The position numbers and the translations under genes were made by a program. Under the pieces are notes generated by a model. That model did not search any database. It saw nothing but the letters and a program-made list of their open reading frames with translations, and was not told the DNA's origin. A DNA stretch of 64,000 bases from the NCBI GenBank assembly GCA_022601195.1, contig JAHZIX010000025.1, forward strand, positions 62,001 through 126,000, in the 5' to 3' direction. Below are positions 37,728 through 46,576 of the stretch, in pieces. The stretch comes from Deltaproteobacteria bacterium. GTDB taxonomy: Bacteria > Acidobacteriota > Thermoanaerobaculia > Multivoradales > JAHZIX01. Every line of letters begins with the position of its first letter. Position 1 is the first letter of the stretch.

Positions 37728-39002
37728 ATGCCTCAGTCCCCCAAACTTCGATCTGTCGGCTACTACGAGCTACTGCGCAGTAACTCGAACTATCGACGTT
37801 TGTGGCTGGGAGACATCGCCTCGTTGCTTGGGGATTGGTTCAATACCATTGCCCTCTACACCTTGGTGACCCAGTTAACCGGCTCCCCCTTGGCCTTGGG
37901 TTTGGTGATGATCACCAAAATGCTGCCCTTCGCCCTGGCCTCGCCGCTCGCCGGGCTGCTTGCCGATCGATTCAACCGGCGCCGGCTGATGATCGCGTCG
38001 GACTTACTCCGCGCCCTGGTGGTGCTGGCGTTCCTGTTGGTCGACAAGCCCTCGGAAGTCCCTCTCCTCTACGCTCTGACGGCCCTTCAGGTGGTGATTG
38101 GCTCTGTTTTCGTTCCAGCTCGTAGCGCCTCGATCCCCAACATCACGACACCCCGGGAGCTACTCACCGCCAATGCCCTATCTGCGGCCACCTGGTCGAC
38201 CTTGTTGGCTGTAGGAGCAGCTCTAGGGGGGTTCGCAGCTGCCTGGCTCGGTCTGAAGGCAGTCTTCCTCATCGACAGCGCGAGCTATCTCGTTTCTGCA
38301 GCCTTCATCTACCGCACGACGATTCCCCAAGACACGAAAGCCGCAGCTGAGCCGGCGAGCCTCGGTAGCGCCTATCGCGGCATTCTCGACGGCTGGCGTT
38401 ACCTAAGGCAACATCCGGGAGTCGGGCGTATCGCCCTGACCAAGGCGGCTTGGTCTCTAGCCGGCGGCGGCTTGGTGTTTCTGCTCACCCTGATCGGAGA
38501 GAGCTGGATGGCCGAGGCCCCATCCGTCGGCATCGGCCTACTGTTTGCTGCCCGTGGCCTCGGTACCGGCCTCGGCCCCGTCGTAGCCCGAGCGTGGATC
38601 CCCCAACGGCAGCACTGGCCTGCGGCCATCGGCGTAGGTATCGCTGCCAGTGGCGTCGCCTATTTGGGTATCGGCTCTCTGCCTTGGAACCTTCTGATGG
38701 TGCTTCTGGTTACCCTGGCCCACTCCTTCAGCGGCGCCAATTGGGTGATGTCTACGGTACTCCTACAGGAGCGTACCGAAGATCAGTACCGCGGCCGAGT
38801 GTTCTCGACCGAATGGCTCCTGCTGCTGTTGGGGGATACGGTGGCCATCATCACCGCCAGTCTCCTCCTCGAAAGAGGGGTTTTGAGCCTGCGGAGCGGA
38901 GTTCTCGCCTTCGCCACCTTCCAAGTCGCCATGGGCATCGCCTGGCTCATCATCGTGGTACCCCGAGAGCGTTCTCCTACACCGGTCGTCTCCGAGAGGT
39001 AG
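37728..39002 (+). CDS. MFS exporter (EntS-like, MFS_3)
   Basis: 424 residues with about 12 membrane helices. NSNYRRLWLGDIASLLGDWFNTIAL at the start and the loop ADRFNRRRLMIASDLLRA between helices 2 and 3 are characteristic of the MFS_3 / enterobactin-exporter-like group. Such proteins use the proton gradient to expel siderophores, drugs or peptides. The ATG at 37728 is favoured (GGGAGC upstream); an ATG at 37689 would add 13 residues. It is followed after 157 bp by an AraC-type regulator on the same strand. Confidence 0.9.
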   Translation: MPQSPKLRSVGYYELLRSNSNYRRLWLGDIASLLGDWFNTIALYTLVTQLTGSPLALGLVMITKMLPFALASPLAGLLADRFNRRRLMIASDLLRALVVLAFLLVDKPSEVPLLYALTALQVVIGSVFVPARSASIPNITTPRELLTANALSAATWSTLLAVGAALGGFAAAWLGLKAVFLIDSASYLVSAAFIYRTTIPQDTKAAAEPASLGSAYRGILDGWRYLRQHPGVGRIALTKAAWSLAGGGLVFLLTLIGESWMAEAPSVGIGLLFAARGLGTGLGPVVARAWIPQRQHWPAAIGVGIAASGVAYLGIGSLPWNLLMVLLVTLAHSFSGANWVMSTVLLQERTEDQYRGRVFSTEWLLLLLGDTVAIITASLLLERGVLSLRSGVLAFATFQVAMGIAWLIIVVPRERSPTPVVSER

Positions 39003-39159
39003 CACAAGGGTTCCCTCGACCCTGTTTAACCAAGGAAGAGAGAAGAGAAGGAATTTCTGAAGGTGGCCCAGCCGTTGGCTATCCTCAGAGTCGATTACCT
39101 TTTCTTCCGAGCCTGGAGAACCTCCGTCGGGCTCTCCCTCTCGGGTCGCCGGGGGTTGC

Positions 39160-40380
39160 ATGCTGGCTACTTTCTTTCTCCTGATGGCCGTTCACGGATC
39201 GTTTCTTGCCATCGTCCTCTATTTCGGCAGCACCCAGGACCGTACCGCCAACCGGACCCTCGGGCACATGGTTGCGGCTCTCTCTCTCATCCTCTGGCTC
39301 CACGGTCTTGGGGTAGCAGGGGTAAGGCAGCACTTCCCTCATCTCAAGGAGGTGGACCTCGCTCTGTGGTTCCTCATTGGCCCTCTAACCTATAGCTACG
39401 TACGGCGACTCTGCGGCCAGGGCCGAAGCCGGGGAGAGAGACTCCTATATCTCTCTTTTGTCGGCGTCGTCCTTGCGCTCCTGCCGTTCTTCACCTTGTC
39501 CGCTCAAGAGAAAATTCGCCTGGGCAGTCTCTACCGCACCTTTGGCCTCCCCGCCGTCATCGCCGTGACCAGCCTCTTCACCCTCATGATCTTCGTGAGC
39601 GTTCTCCTAGCCCGAAGAGCTTTGGCCGAGGCACTCGAGGACCACAGCCCCACGGACTCTGACCTGTGGCGGTTCCGTTGGCTTCGTCGTCTCCTCGCGG
39701 CTCTCGCCTTCTATGCCACCCAGGATGCCCTTTCCGGCTGCATCTTCGCCTATTTCGGTTTCTATCCTTCGTGGCTGCTGACGGTAAATTTCACCGGCTA
39801 CGCCCTACTCCTCTATGGGGTTGCCTATTTGATGGTGGTGCATCGAGAGGGGTTCCTGAAACCCATCAAGAGCGCGGTGCAGCAAAAATACAAGGCCACC
39901 TTGCCCTCTAGAACTTCCCAGGAGAGAGATCAGGCGAGGGCCGACGTCGACCGCCTTCATGCCTTGCTGAGAGAGGAGCAGCTATATCGACGAGGCGATC
40001 TCTCTCTAGACGCCTTGGCCAACAGGTTGGAGATGTCTCGACATCATCTCTCCCAATTGATCAACCAGGAGATCGGCGTGAGCTTCCATGACTTGGTCAA
40101 TCGCTATCGCATCGAAGAGGCCAAAGAGCGCCTTCTGGGGAATTCCGACTCCCTCGGGCCCCTGGAGATCGCAGCGGAGGCTGGGTTCGGCAGCCGAGCC
40201 TCCTTTTACCGCGCCTTCAAGAAGCACACGGGAATGACTCCACGGCAATTTCTTCTACTCCGTAGCTCTCGACTCACCGGAGGGACGGTAGAGCCGCCTT
40301 CAGGCAGTCCTTTTCCCCTCAAAAGTCTAACGGCGAGCAGCAAAAAGAGGGGCCCGAAGGCCCCTGAGAAAGGATGGTAG
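39160..40380 (+). CDS. Membrane-anchored AraC-type regulator
   Basis: 406 residues. Residues 1-220 contain about seven membrane helices (FFLLMAVHGSFLAIVLYFG, MVAALSLILWLHGLGVAG, TVNFTGYALLLYGVAYLMVV). The C-terminal third is an AraC DNA-binding domain (LSLDALANRLEMSRHHLSQLI, LEIAAEAGFGSRASFYRAFKKHTG, MTPRQFLLL). Membrane-bound regulators of this type are known in several phyla and probably sense a membrane or periplasmic signal. The end of the gene overlaps the terminator of the convergent TonB-receptor gene. Confidence 0.9.
   Translation: MLATFFLLMAVHGSFLAIVLYFGSTQDRTANRTLGHMVAALSLILWLHGLGVAGVRQHFPHLKEVDLALWFLIGPLTYSYVRRLCGQGRSRGERLLYLSFVGVVLALLPFFTLSAQEKIRLGSLYRTFGLPAVIAVTSLFTLMIFVSVLLARRALAEALEDHSPTDSDLWRFRWLRRLLAALAFYATQDALSGCIFAYFGFYPSWLLTVNFTGYALLLYGVAYLMVVHREGFLKPIKSAVQQKYKATLPSRTSQERDQARADVDRLHALLREEQLYRRGDLSLDALANRLEMSRHHLSQLINQEIGVSFHDLVNRYRIEEAKERLLGNSDSLGPLEIAAEAGFGSRASFYRAFKKHTGMTPRQFLLLRSSRLTGGTVEPPSGSPFPLKSLTASSKKRGPKAPEKGW
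40342..40365 (-). terminator. Rho-independent terminator of the TonB-receptor gene
   Basis: On the minus strand AGGGGCC-TTCG-GGCCCCT (40365-40348) is followed by CTTTTTG. A 7-bp GC stem with UUCG loop and a T tract is a textbook terminator, 36 nt after the receptor's stop. It lies within the last codons of the convergent AraC gene. Confidence 0.9.
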
Positions 40381-40400
40381 GCATCAGGCGAAAGGAGAGC

Positions 40401-43400
40401 TCAGAATCTCAGACGGGCCCCCAAGAAGAACCGTTGCGGCTCCACGAACTCCAGGCCTTCCCCGAAGGAAACCCCGGAACGGCCCCGAACCAAATCCTGA
40501 GATTGAGTCACTTCCTGGTCGTCGAGGAGGTTGAAGACATCGAGAAAGAAATCCGCCTCCCACCGACCTCCGAGGCGCCACAGATAGGAAAGGCGAAGGT
40601 CGAGAATTCCATAGGAAGGATTCTCGACGCCTCCGACGGCAAAGGGAGACAGCCAGCTCCCCTCCTGACCGGCAAAGTCGATCGGTTCCACCGGCGTGTC
40701 GTTGCCGGCGACGGCGACGAGGTTCCCATCGTCATCGAAGCGGGTGTCTTGTACATCCAATAGGGGCAGGTTCCGTCCGGAGGCCCGAAAGGTCCGACTC
40801 GCGACCACCCCCGAGTTCCACCGGTATTTGCCCCCGACCGATAGGCCGTTGTCCCACTGGTAGGTGCCAGCAATCTTCAACAGGTGCTCCACCAATCCCG
40901 GTTGCACTCCCTCCTGATTCGGTGCCCTAGGATCGAGCCACAGTACATCTCCTTGAAAATCCGCATTGGAGTCCGAATTCGAATTTCCCTTCCCATCTGC
41001 AAAATTGTAGGAAGCGAGCATCTGCCAGTGATCGCTCATGCGTTTCCGAAACACCAACTCGACACCCTCCCAATCTCTACTGCCCCCCGCCAGGGTAGCG
41101 ATGACGAAATTTGAGTTGGGAGCCTCGTCGTAGCCAAAGTAGCTCAGCGGTAGGAAGAGAGAGTTGGGGTCCTCCAGGGGCAGACCGTAGCCTTCCGGAT
41201 CCGCATAAACAGAAAGGTCATAGTCCTCTAGAAGATCTTCCGTTTGCCGAGAAATCAGATTGGTCTCGAGACTCATGTTGCGTCCCAAGTCCAATTTGTA
41301 GCCCAACTGAATTTCGTCCGTGTAGGGAGTCTTGGTGGAAGGGGAAAAGATCGCATTCGGCTGAACCGCCCCACCGCGAATGCGGTAGGTAACCCAGTCG
41401 TCGAACCCAGGTACGTTCACACGAACCTGCTCCTCTCGAACCCGACCGGTAATGCTGCCGGCAAAGTTGGTCATATTGTTTCTGATGGGATCGTAGTATC
41501 GGCCGTAGTAGGCGGAGAGACGTTGCTTCCCGTTCCCCTGAAGGTCATAGGTCAGGCTCACCCGAGGGGCGTAGTCGGTATCAAAGGTAAAGGTCCTATT
41601 CCCCAAGGTGTCGAAATGCTCCCACCGCTCTGCTCGAGCACCGAGATTGGCCGAAAACCTTCCCCATTGCCACAAGTCTTGAAGGTACCAAACACTTCCT
41701 TCCGAAAAGGTTTCCTGGGCACCGTTGGTGGACTGAAAGGTGCGGTCGTAAAACACCGTTCCGTCACCGGTTTCGATGTTCGGATCCCCGAAATGCAAAT
41801 TATCTGAAATCTCACCAAGGGAAAGGACACCGTCGCGATCCGTATCGAGAGCTGAATAGATAGCGTCCCGTTGTCCCTGCGGCAGAAGGTCGATGAAGTC
41901 GATGAAGCCAGTCCGGTCGCTGGCGTTGGTGACATCGAAATCGATCGTGCTACCGGTCTCTGCAATATCTCCAGCCCGGACCCCACGATTCGTGTAGATT
42001 CCTGCCAAAGAGGTATAAGAAGCGTCCTTGAGGGTCAGGTTGTTGCGGAAGTGGTTATTCTCCTGGAGCTCGACGCCGCCTTCCAGGGTATGGTCTCCCC
42101 AGGAGCTGGAGGCCAGGTACTCCACCGATGCCTTGACCCCGTCCACCTCCCGTGTGTCTTCCAGAATCAGCCCAAAGCCGCCAAATTGTTCGTCCGCTTG
42201 ATTGTGGGCATCACCGTTGACGTAGGAAACCGTATTCCGTGCTGCAGTGGGATTGTCGTTGAAATCGCTCGGCGAGTCGTTGAGATCCCCTTCATGGTGG
42301 GTGTAGGCAGCATCGAAGACCAGCTGATTCCACACCCGGGAGTAATTCAATCCGTAGCGCCCTCCGCCCTGTTCACGGGAGAAATCTCGGGCGTTGGTGA
42401 GCTCGTTATCAAACCTCCCATTGGCTTCTTGGGGATCGCTCAGGAAGATCCCCGACAACAAATCACTCTGAGACAAGGCCCAGGTGAGCTTGGCGAAACC
42501 CTGCTGCCCTTTTCGCTCCGGAGTGCGCAGGAATACATCATCATTGCTGACTACGTCTTCTTGCCGATTGACATCGCGATAGCTTGCAAAGAACCAGGCC
42601 TTGTCCTCGAGAATCGGCCCGCCCAGAGTAACCGCCGTGTCGTAGGTAGAAAAAGAGGAGTCCGTCTCGTGCTTGTCGTCCGCGATCAGACTGTCATCTT
42701 GAAAGTAGTAATTCAGTGAGCCGGAGAAATCATTGCCCCCGCTCTTCGTGATGACATTGGAGACCAAGCCGCTGGCACCGACGAATTTGGCTGGCAACCC
42801 ACCGGTCAGCACACTCTGCTCCTGAATGATCTCCGTATTGAGGTTGGCGCCAAAGGTACCCGTCACGTTGTCCGTGACGTTGATGCCCTCGAAGTAATAG
42901 AAGTTGTCGCTGGAATTGCCGACCCGGCCAGCAATGTCCGAATAATTGACGCCCGAGCGGGAGGCTGGATTGTTCCCGCTAATGGTCCCTTGAACCCCAG
43001 GTACCAGCTGCAAGTAATCCTGATAGGAGCGGGCCGTCGGTAAGGCCTCGGTCAGCTCCAGAGTGATCTCTTGGCCGGTGACCGAGCTGGTCACATCAAC
43101 CACAGGCGACTCGGCGGTAACGATGACCTCCTCGGTCACCGCCGCGAGACTTAGACGGACCCGAATGGGAGTCGTCTGCCCCGCTTTGACCAAAACCTCC
43201 TCGTTGCGAGACCCATTGAAACCGTCGAGGGCCGTCAGAACCACGTAGCCCCGGGACGGATCCAACGCCACCAAGGTAGCAACTCCATCCAAACCAGTGC
43301 TAGAGCTTCGACGAGTGAGGGTGTCCGGGGAGCTTGCCTCCACTCGAACACCGGGCAATCGGCTGCCGTCCTCTGCCTCTACGGTAACAGTGATCACTCC

Positions 43401-43475
43401 TTTCTGGGTCTGCCCAAAGACGGCTGTGGCAGCGGCCAGGTAGGCCATCAAAACAAAACAATAGATCCTTTTCAT
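40401..43475 (-). CDS. TonB-dependent receptor with N-terminal regulatory-like domain and EF-hand-like loop
   Basis: 1024 residues. A signal peptide (YCFVLMAYLAAATAVFGQ) is followed by a carboxypeptidase-regulatory-like domain (residues 25-115, ITVTVEAEDGSRLPGVRVEA), then the plug (EEVIVTAESPVVDV, SYQDYLQLVPGVQG, IIQEQSVLTGGLPAKF, NVITKSGGNDF), then an outer-membrane barrel ending with RFFLGARLRF. This is the Oar-like architecture frequent in Acidobacteriota. Around residues 540-555, within the barrel region, DTDRDGVLSLGE matches an EF-hand Ca2+ loop and probably lies in an extracellular loop. GGAGAG precedes the ATG. It should import a large ligand using TonB-ExbBD energy; the ligand is unknown. 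Confidence 0.9.
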   Translation of the reverse strand: MKRIYCFVLMAYLAAATAVFGQTQKGVITVTVEAEDGSRLPGVRVEASSPDTLTRRSSSTGLDGVATLVALDPSRGYVVLTALDGFNGSRNEEVLVKAGQTTPIRVRLSLAAVTEEVIVTAESPVVDVTSSVTGQEITLELTEALPTARSYQDYLQLVPGVQGTISGNNPASRSGVNYSDIAGRVGNSSDNFYYFEGINVTDNVTGTFGANLNTEIIQEQSVLTGGLPAKFVGASGLVSNVITKSGGNDFSGSLNYYFQDDSLIADDKHETDSSFSTYDTAVTLGGPILEDKAWFFASYRDVNRQEDVVSNDDVFLRTPERKGQQGFAKLTWALSQSDLLSGIFLSDPQEANGRFDNELTNARDFSREQGGGRYGLNYSRVWNQLVFDAAYTHHEGDLNDSPSDFNDNPTAARNTVSYVNGDAHNQADEQFGGFGLILEDTREVDGVKASVEYLASSSWGDHTLEGGVELQENNHFRNNLTLKDASYTSLAGIYTNRGVRAGDIAETGSTIDFDVTNASDRTGFIDFIDLLPQGQRDAIYSALDTDRDGVLSLGEISDNLHFGDPNIETGDGTVFYDRTFQSTNGAQETFSEGSVWYLQDLWQWGRFSANLGARAERWEHFDTLGNRTFTFDTDYAPRVSLTYDLQGNGKQRLSAYYGRYYDPIRNNMTNFAGSITGRVREEQVRVNVPGFDDWVTYRIRGGAVQPNAIFSPSTKTPYTDEIQLGYKLDLGRNMSLETNLISRQTEDLLEDYDLSVYADPEGYGLPLEDPNSLFLPLSYFGYDEAPNSNFVIATLAGGSRDWEGVELVFRKRMSDHWQMLASYNFADGKGNSNSDSNADFQGDVLWLDPRAPNQEGVQPGLVEHLLKIAGTYQWDNGLSVGGKYRWNSGVVASRTFRASGRNLPLLDVQDTRFDDDGNLVAVAGNDTPVEPIDFAGQEGSWLSPFAVGGVENPSYGILDLRLSYLWRLGGRWEADFFLDVFNLLDDQEVTQSQDLVRGRSGVSFGEGLEFVEPQRFFLGARLRF

Positions 43476-43774
43476 CGCTTCTCTCCTGGGCGGTTGCCGC
43501 CCTTTCTGGTAAGTGTCCCAAGGGATTTAGGGCCCTTGTGTTGCGACTCGGACAGGAGAAAAAGCAAGGTCAGTGCCAACCCAGAAGATCGCCCAGAAGA
43601 ACTCCTAAGACACTATTTAACAGACACTTACGAGATCCCTCTCAGAACGTCGAACACTCATTCGATCCATTGAGAGGAACCCTTGAGAGTGGATTCAGGA
43701 GCTTGAAGAGAGGAATCAAAAACCCGATTCAGAGCCAACCCGGAAGCCATCCATGAGGTGCCCCCTTTCGGATG

Positions 43775-43835
43775 CCACCGTCTGGATCACACCGTCTGGA
43801 TGACACGGCCGGATGACAAAGCCGGATGACAAAGC
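43775..43835 (+). repeat. Degenerate 13-bp tandem repeat
   Basis: About 4.5 units: CCACCGTCTGGAT, CACACCGTCTGGAT, GACACGGCCGGAT, GACAAAGCCGGAT, GACAAAGC. The last units are most alike, suggesting growth by duplication. Confidence 0.75.
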
Positions 43836-43863
43836 GCATGCGCCCCAGCCAACCAGAGAATTC

Positions 43864-43911
43864 GGCTGAGGAGTCAGCTGAGAAGCCAACTGAGAAGCCC
43901 GCTGAGCTGGA
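43864..43911 (+). repeat. Degenerate 12-bp tandem repeat
   Basis: Four units of 12 bp: GGCTGAGGAGTC, AGCTGAGAAGCC, AACTGAGAAGCC, CGCTGAGCTGGA. In the plus frame it would encode A-E-[EK]-[SP] repeats. It lies 28 bp after the 13-bp array. Confidence 0.7.
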
Positions 43912-44006
43912 TAGCAGGAGCAGGATTCTGGTCTGTCGAGGATTCTTCAACCAAGAGCCGCCGACCAATGCCCCGTCGAAGACTGAGGCCAGGGCACCAC
44001 AGGCTG

Positions 44007-44819
44007 TTAGAGGCTGCTAGAAACCGGCGACGGCCCGAGTAGGTTCTCCACTGGCGCCTCCCGGGGGAGAGCCATGGCGAAATGCTTCCGAAGCAGGGCC
44101 CGGTACTCTTCGGCGCTCTCCACCCGCTTCGTCCGGCGATCGCTGCCCTCAGTGAGGATCAGTCGGCCGTTGGCTAGAGTCACTCTGCCCCCTACGGTCG
44201 CCCGGGAGCAGGTCGCCTTGCGGGTAAAGACGGAACCCGGAGAGGTTTGCTGGTAGTGACACATCTCCTCGAAAGCTTCCAGAGGGTGCGCCTCCTCGGA
44301 AAAAAGGTATTGGGACTCCCATGCTGCCCCCGACACCAATCGCTGCAAGGTCCAAATGCCTTGCTCCTCCAGCAATCTGAAGGAATGCCCTTGGCTGACC
44401 TGCTCGCCTCGTCTCCAGACCAGGGGTTCGAGGAAGGAATCTCCAAATCCGACATCGGCGATCCACTTCTCCCGCTCCCCTACCACCAGCAACATGTGAT
44501 CGAAGGGGGGGCCGAGCCCCTCCTCTCCAAACACTCGCCCCGCGAGCCTCACCACTGGGAAACCAAGCTCTTGCAATAGCCAAGCGAAGAGACCGTTCAA
44601 CTCATAACAGAAGCCCCCCCGCCGGCGACCAACAATCTTGTCGAATAGGACTGGCAAGGAAAGGCCCAGGGGCTGCCCTAGGGGAATATCGAGATTTTCG
44701 AAGGGTACCGAATAAAGGTGAGCTAGGTGGAGCTTGCGCAGGGTCTCAAAGCTCGGCTCGAGGTTCGGCTGGGGATTCCCTTGGATCCCGATTCGCCCCA
44801 GATAAGCCTCGACCCGCAT
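44007..44819 (-). CDS. nat: Arylamine N-acetyltransferase
   Basis: 270 residues, the usual length. The enzyme transfers acetyl from acetyl-CoA to arylamines or hydrazines. The Cys-His-Asp triad is in place: Cys71 in RRGGFCYELNGLF, His108 in FDHMLLV, Asp122 in ADVGFGD. SVPFENLDIPLG is the N-terminal family signature. Cytoplasmic, no signal peptide. The start ATG has no strong ribosome-binding site. It lies just downstream of a secreted protein gene and its terminator, and is likely transcribed separately. Confidence 0.92.
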   Translation of the reverse strand: MRVEAYLGRIGIQGNPQPNLEPSFETLRKLHLAHLYSVPFENLDIPLGQPLGLSLPVLFDKIVGRRRGGFCYELNGLFAWLLQELGFPVVRLAGRVFGEEGLGPPFDHMLLVVGEREKWIADVGFGDSFLEPLVWRRGEQVSQGHSFRLLEEQGIWTLQRLVSGAAWESQYLFSEEAHPLEAFEEMCHYQQTSPGSVFTRKATCSRATVGGRVTLANGRLILTEGSDRRTKRVESAEEYRALLRKHFAMALPREAPVENLLGPSPVSSSL

Positions 44820-44848
44820 CGGCCCACTCTACTGGATCCTCGCGCCCG

Positions 44849-44894
44849 GAAAAAAGAGACGCTCTGGGAGAGCCCGAAAGACTCCCAGAGCGTC
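44849..44894 (-). terminator. Strong hairpin terminator
   Basis: A perfect 13-bp stem, GACGCTCTGGGAG (44858-44870) with CTCCCAGAGCGTC (44882-44894), is followed on the minus strand by CTTTTTT. It lies 22 nt after the stop of the UGA-interrupted secreted-protein gene and 30 nt before the N-acetyltransferase start. Confidence 0.9.
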
Positions 44895-44916
44895 CGACAC
44901 GAGAAACCTTTTCAGC

Positions 44917-46239
44917 TCAGGGACAGGTGTCCCCGGAACATTTGTTCCCATCGATGCTAACGGACCAGGCGGTCCCATCACCGGATTCAAAACCGTCGGA
45001 AAACACCTCCGACCGGTCATCCTGCTGGTGGGCTGCGAGCACCACGATAGGTCCAAGATTGGCTTGAAACTGAACACTGTCGAGCCACCCCGCCGGACCG
45101 GTGCTGGGCACCCAACCGGTGGGAGATAGCGGGTCGAAAATGAACTCGGACAAGGACCAGTAGATGCCCTCCAGCCCAGGAATCTGCCCTTGGGCAATGA
45201 CCAGCCCGAGGTCGTCCAGAGTCTGCCCAATCTCCCAGGCCCCATCGTGGAATCCATCTGGATTGTGGTCTAGGTAGACCTGCAGATTCACTGCCGTGTG
45301 AATAGTTAACTTGGAGTCACCGGTGGTGGGAGCCAAATCGGGAATACGGTACCCCCGGCCGAAAAGCTCGGCTAGAGGAAAGAAAGCCCAGGGATCTCCT
45401 AAGGAATCTCCTCGGGCACCTCCCAGGTGGAGATTCCCACTGCGACGAATATTGCCGGTATAGACGGTGCTGCTCCCGTCCGCCGTGGTGACCGTTTGCT
45501 TCCAATCGGTGATGGTGTCGTCTTCCGGGCGCGAAAACTTTCGTTCCCGGTCCTGGTTAGAATCGTTGACCTCCTCGTGCTTGCGGTAATCGGGATGGGG
45601 CTCGCCATCTTTGGTCCATTCGAACTCCAGTTTGCCTCCCGCATAAACCGTGTCGCAAATGGGGGCGTCGTCGGAGACTTCCCCCTCCCAGGTCACCCCA
45701 CCGGTGCCGTGATCGATCTTGGAGTACTTCTTCGAGGAAATCGGAATCATGCCGCTGACTTTGGTCTGTCCGGCGACGGTCACGCCATCGCACACTAGCT
45801 TCGAAGTGAATTGCATCGTCTGCCCGCCCGGGGCAGTCCCACCCAGGTTTCATATGCGGTGGAAGGACTCGTCCGCCGCATGGCTATCCGGAGGGGTCGG
45901 TCCGCTGCCCACCTCTTCACCGTCTTCATTGAAGATCTTGTAGGTGGTGATCACTTCACAATCGCCGCAATTTGCCAGATTGGAGGCTTTCTCCCACATG
46001 CCGTCCCCAGGGGGGTTGCTGGGAACATTCTCGTCCGGATTTCCATCCTCGTCATACCCTTTTGGATCGGAGCAGCAAGTTAAGCCGGCGGTGCCGTGGA
46101 TCCACTGGGGAAAGACAATCTCGAGGATACCCTCGCAGTCTCCGCCGGAGGCAGCGAAGGAGGGGAGGAGCAGGATGAGAAAGGCTAATGAGAGGTAGGG
46201 CAGGTTCGTTTTCAGCGGCTTCGTCTCGAAGTTCTTCAA
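44917..46239 (-). pseudogene. Tagged secreted protein gene interrupted by in-frame UGA
   Basis: The frame from a TTG at 46239 (GGAGGG upstream) gives a signal peptide (LSLAFLILLLPSFAASGG) and about 110 residues with several Cys (LTCCSDPKGYDEDGNPDE), then a UGA at 45852-45850. The same frame continues without a stop to 44917 and ends with the shared tag VFSDGFESGDGTAWSVS. The second half (ATG at 45816) has no signal peptide of its own although its tag occurs only on exported proteins here, so one original gene is likely. The lost residue is unknown (Arg CGA or Trp TGG are one change away). A 6-bp hairpin CUGCCC/GGGCAG follows at 14-30 nt, so selenocysteine is formally possible but weak. Function unknown. 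Confidence 0.65.
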
Positions 46240-46576
46240 AGGTTTCCCTCCAAGCTTGGTTAGCTGGCTTTCTCGGGCCGGCGCCAGAACGTGCAACGAC
46301 CTAAGGAGACGCTCAGTGTTTATTTCGGCCACCCTACATCCCGACTAGCCATAATTCAATGAATCATTTAGTTCATCTTGTAACATTTCTCAAATAAATA
46401 CGTCACCCATCTATTGTTCCCTGGCCTAAGGAGCGCTGAACCCCACCTGGAAACGTAAGGAGTCGAAGGAAAAGCTCTGTCTAGGAAAAAGAGACATGGC
46501 GAGGAGATGAAACCGAAAACCGATCAGTAAGGCCTGGGAAGCAACCTCTCTGGGCCACCTCAAAAACAGAGAAGCC
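46240..46576. other. Intergenic region, no gene seen
   Basis: About 340 bp between two minus-strand genes. AT-rich between 46355 and 46410, which may contain the promoter of the interrupted gene. No structured RNA or repeat recognised. Confidence 0.4.

Larger units (their letters stand above)
43476..44006. other. Intergenic region with degenerate tandem repeats
   Basis: About 530 bp between the receptor start and the N-acetyltransferase gene's end. Two short repeat arrays are listed separately. A 64-codon plus frame (43826-44020) crosses the second array and reads EKPTEKPAEL, but has no ribosome-binding site. Confidence 0.4.

Noticed and set aside
45799..45849. Strong SECIS after the second in-frame UGA
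   Set aside because: The only hairpin is 6 bp and very GC-rich, likely to occur by chance, and there is no family evidence for Cys at that codon.
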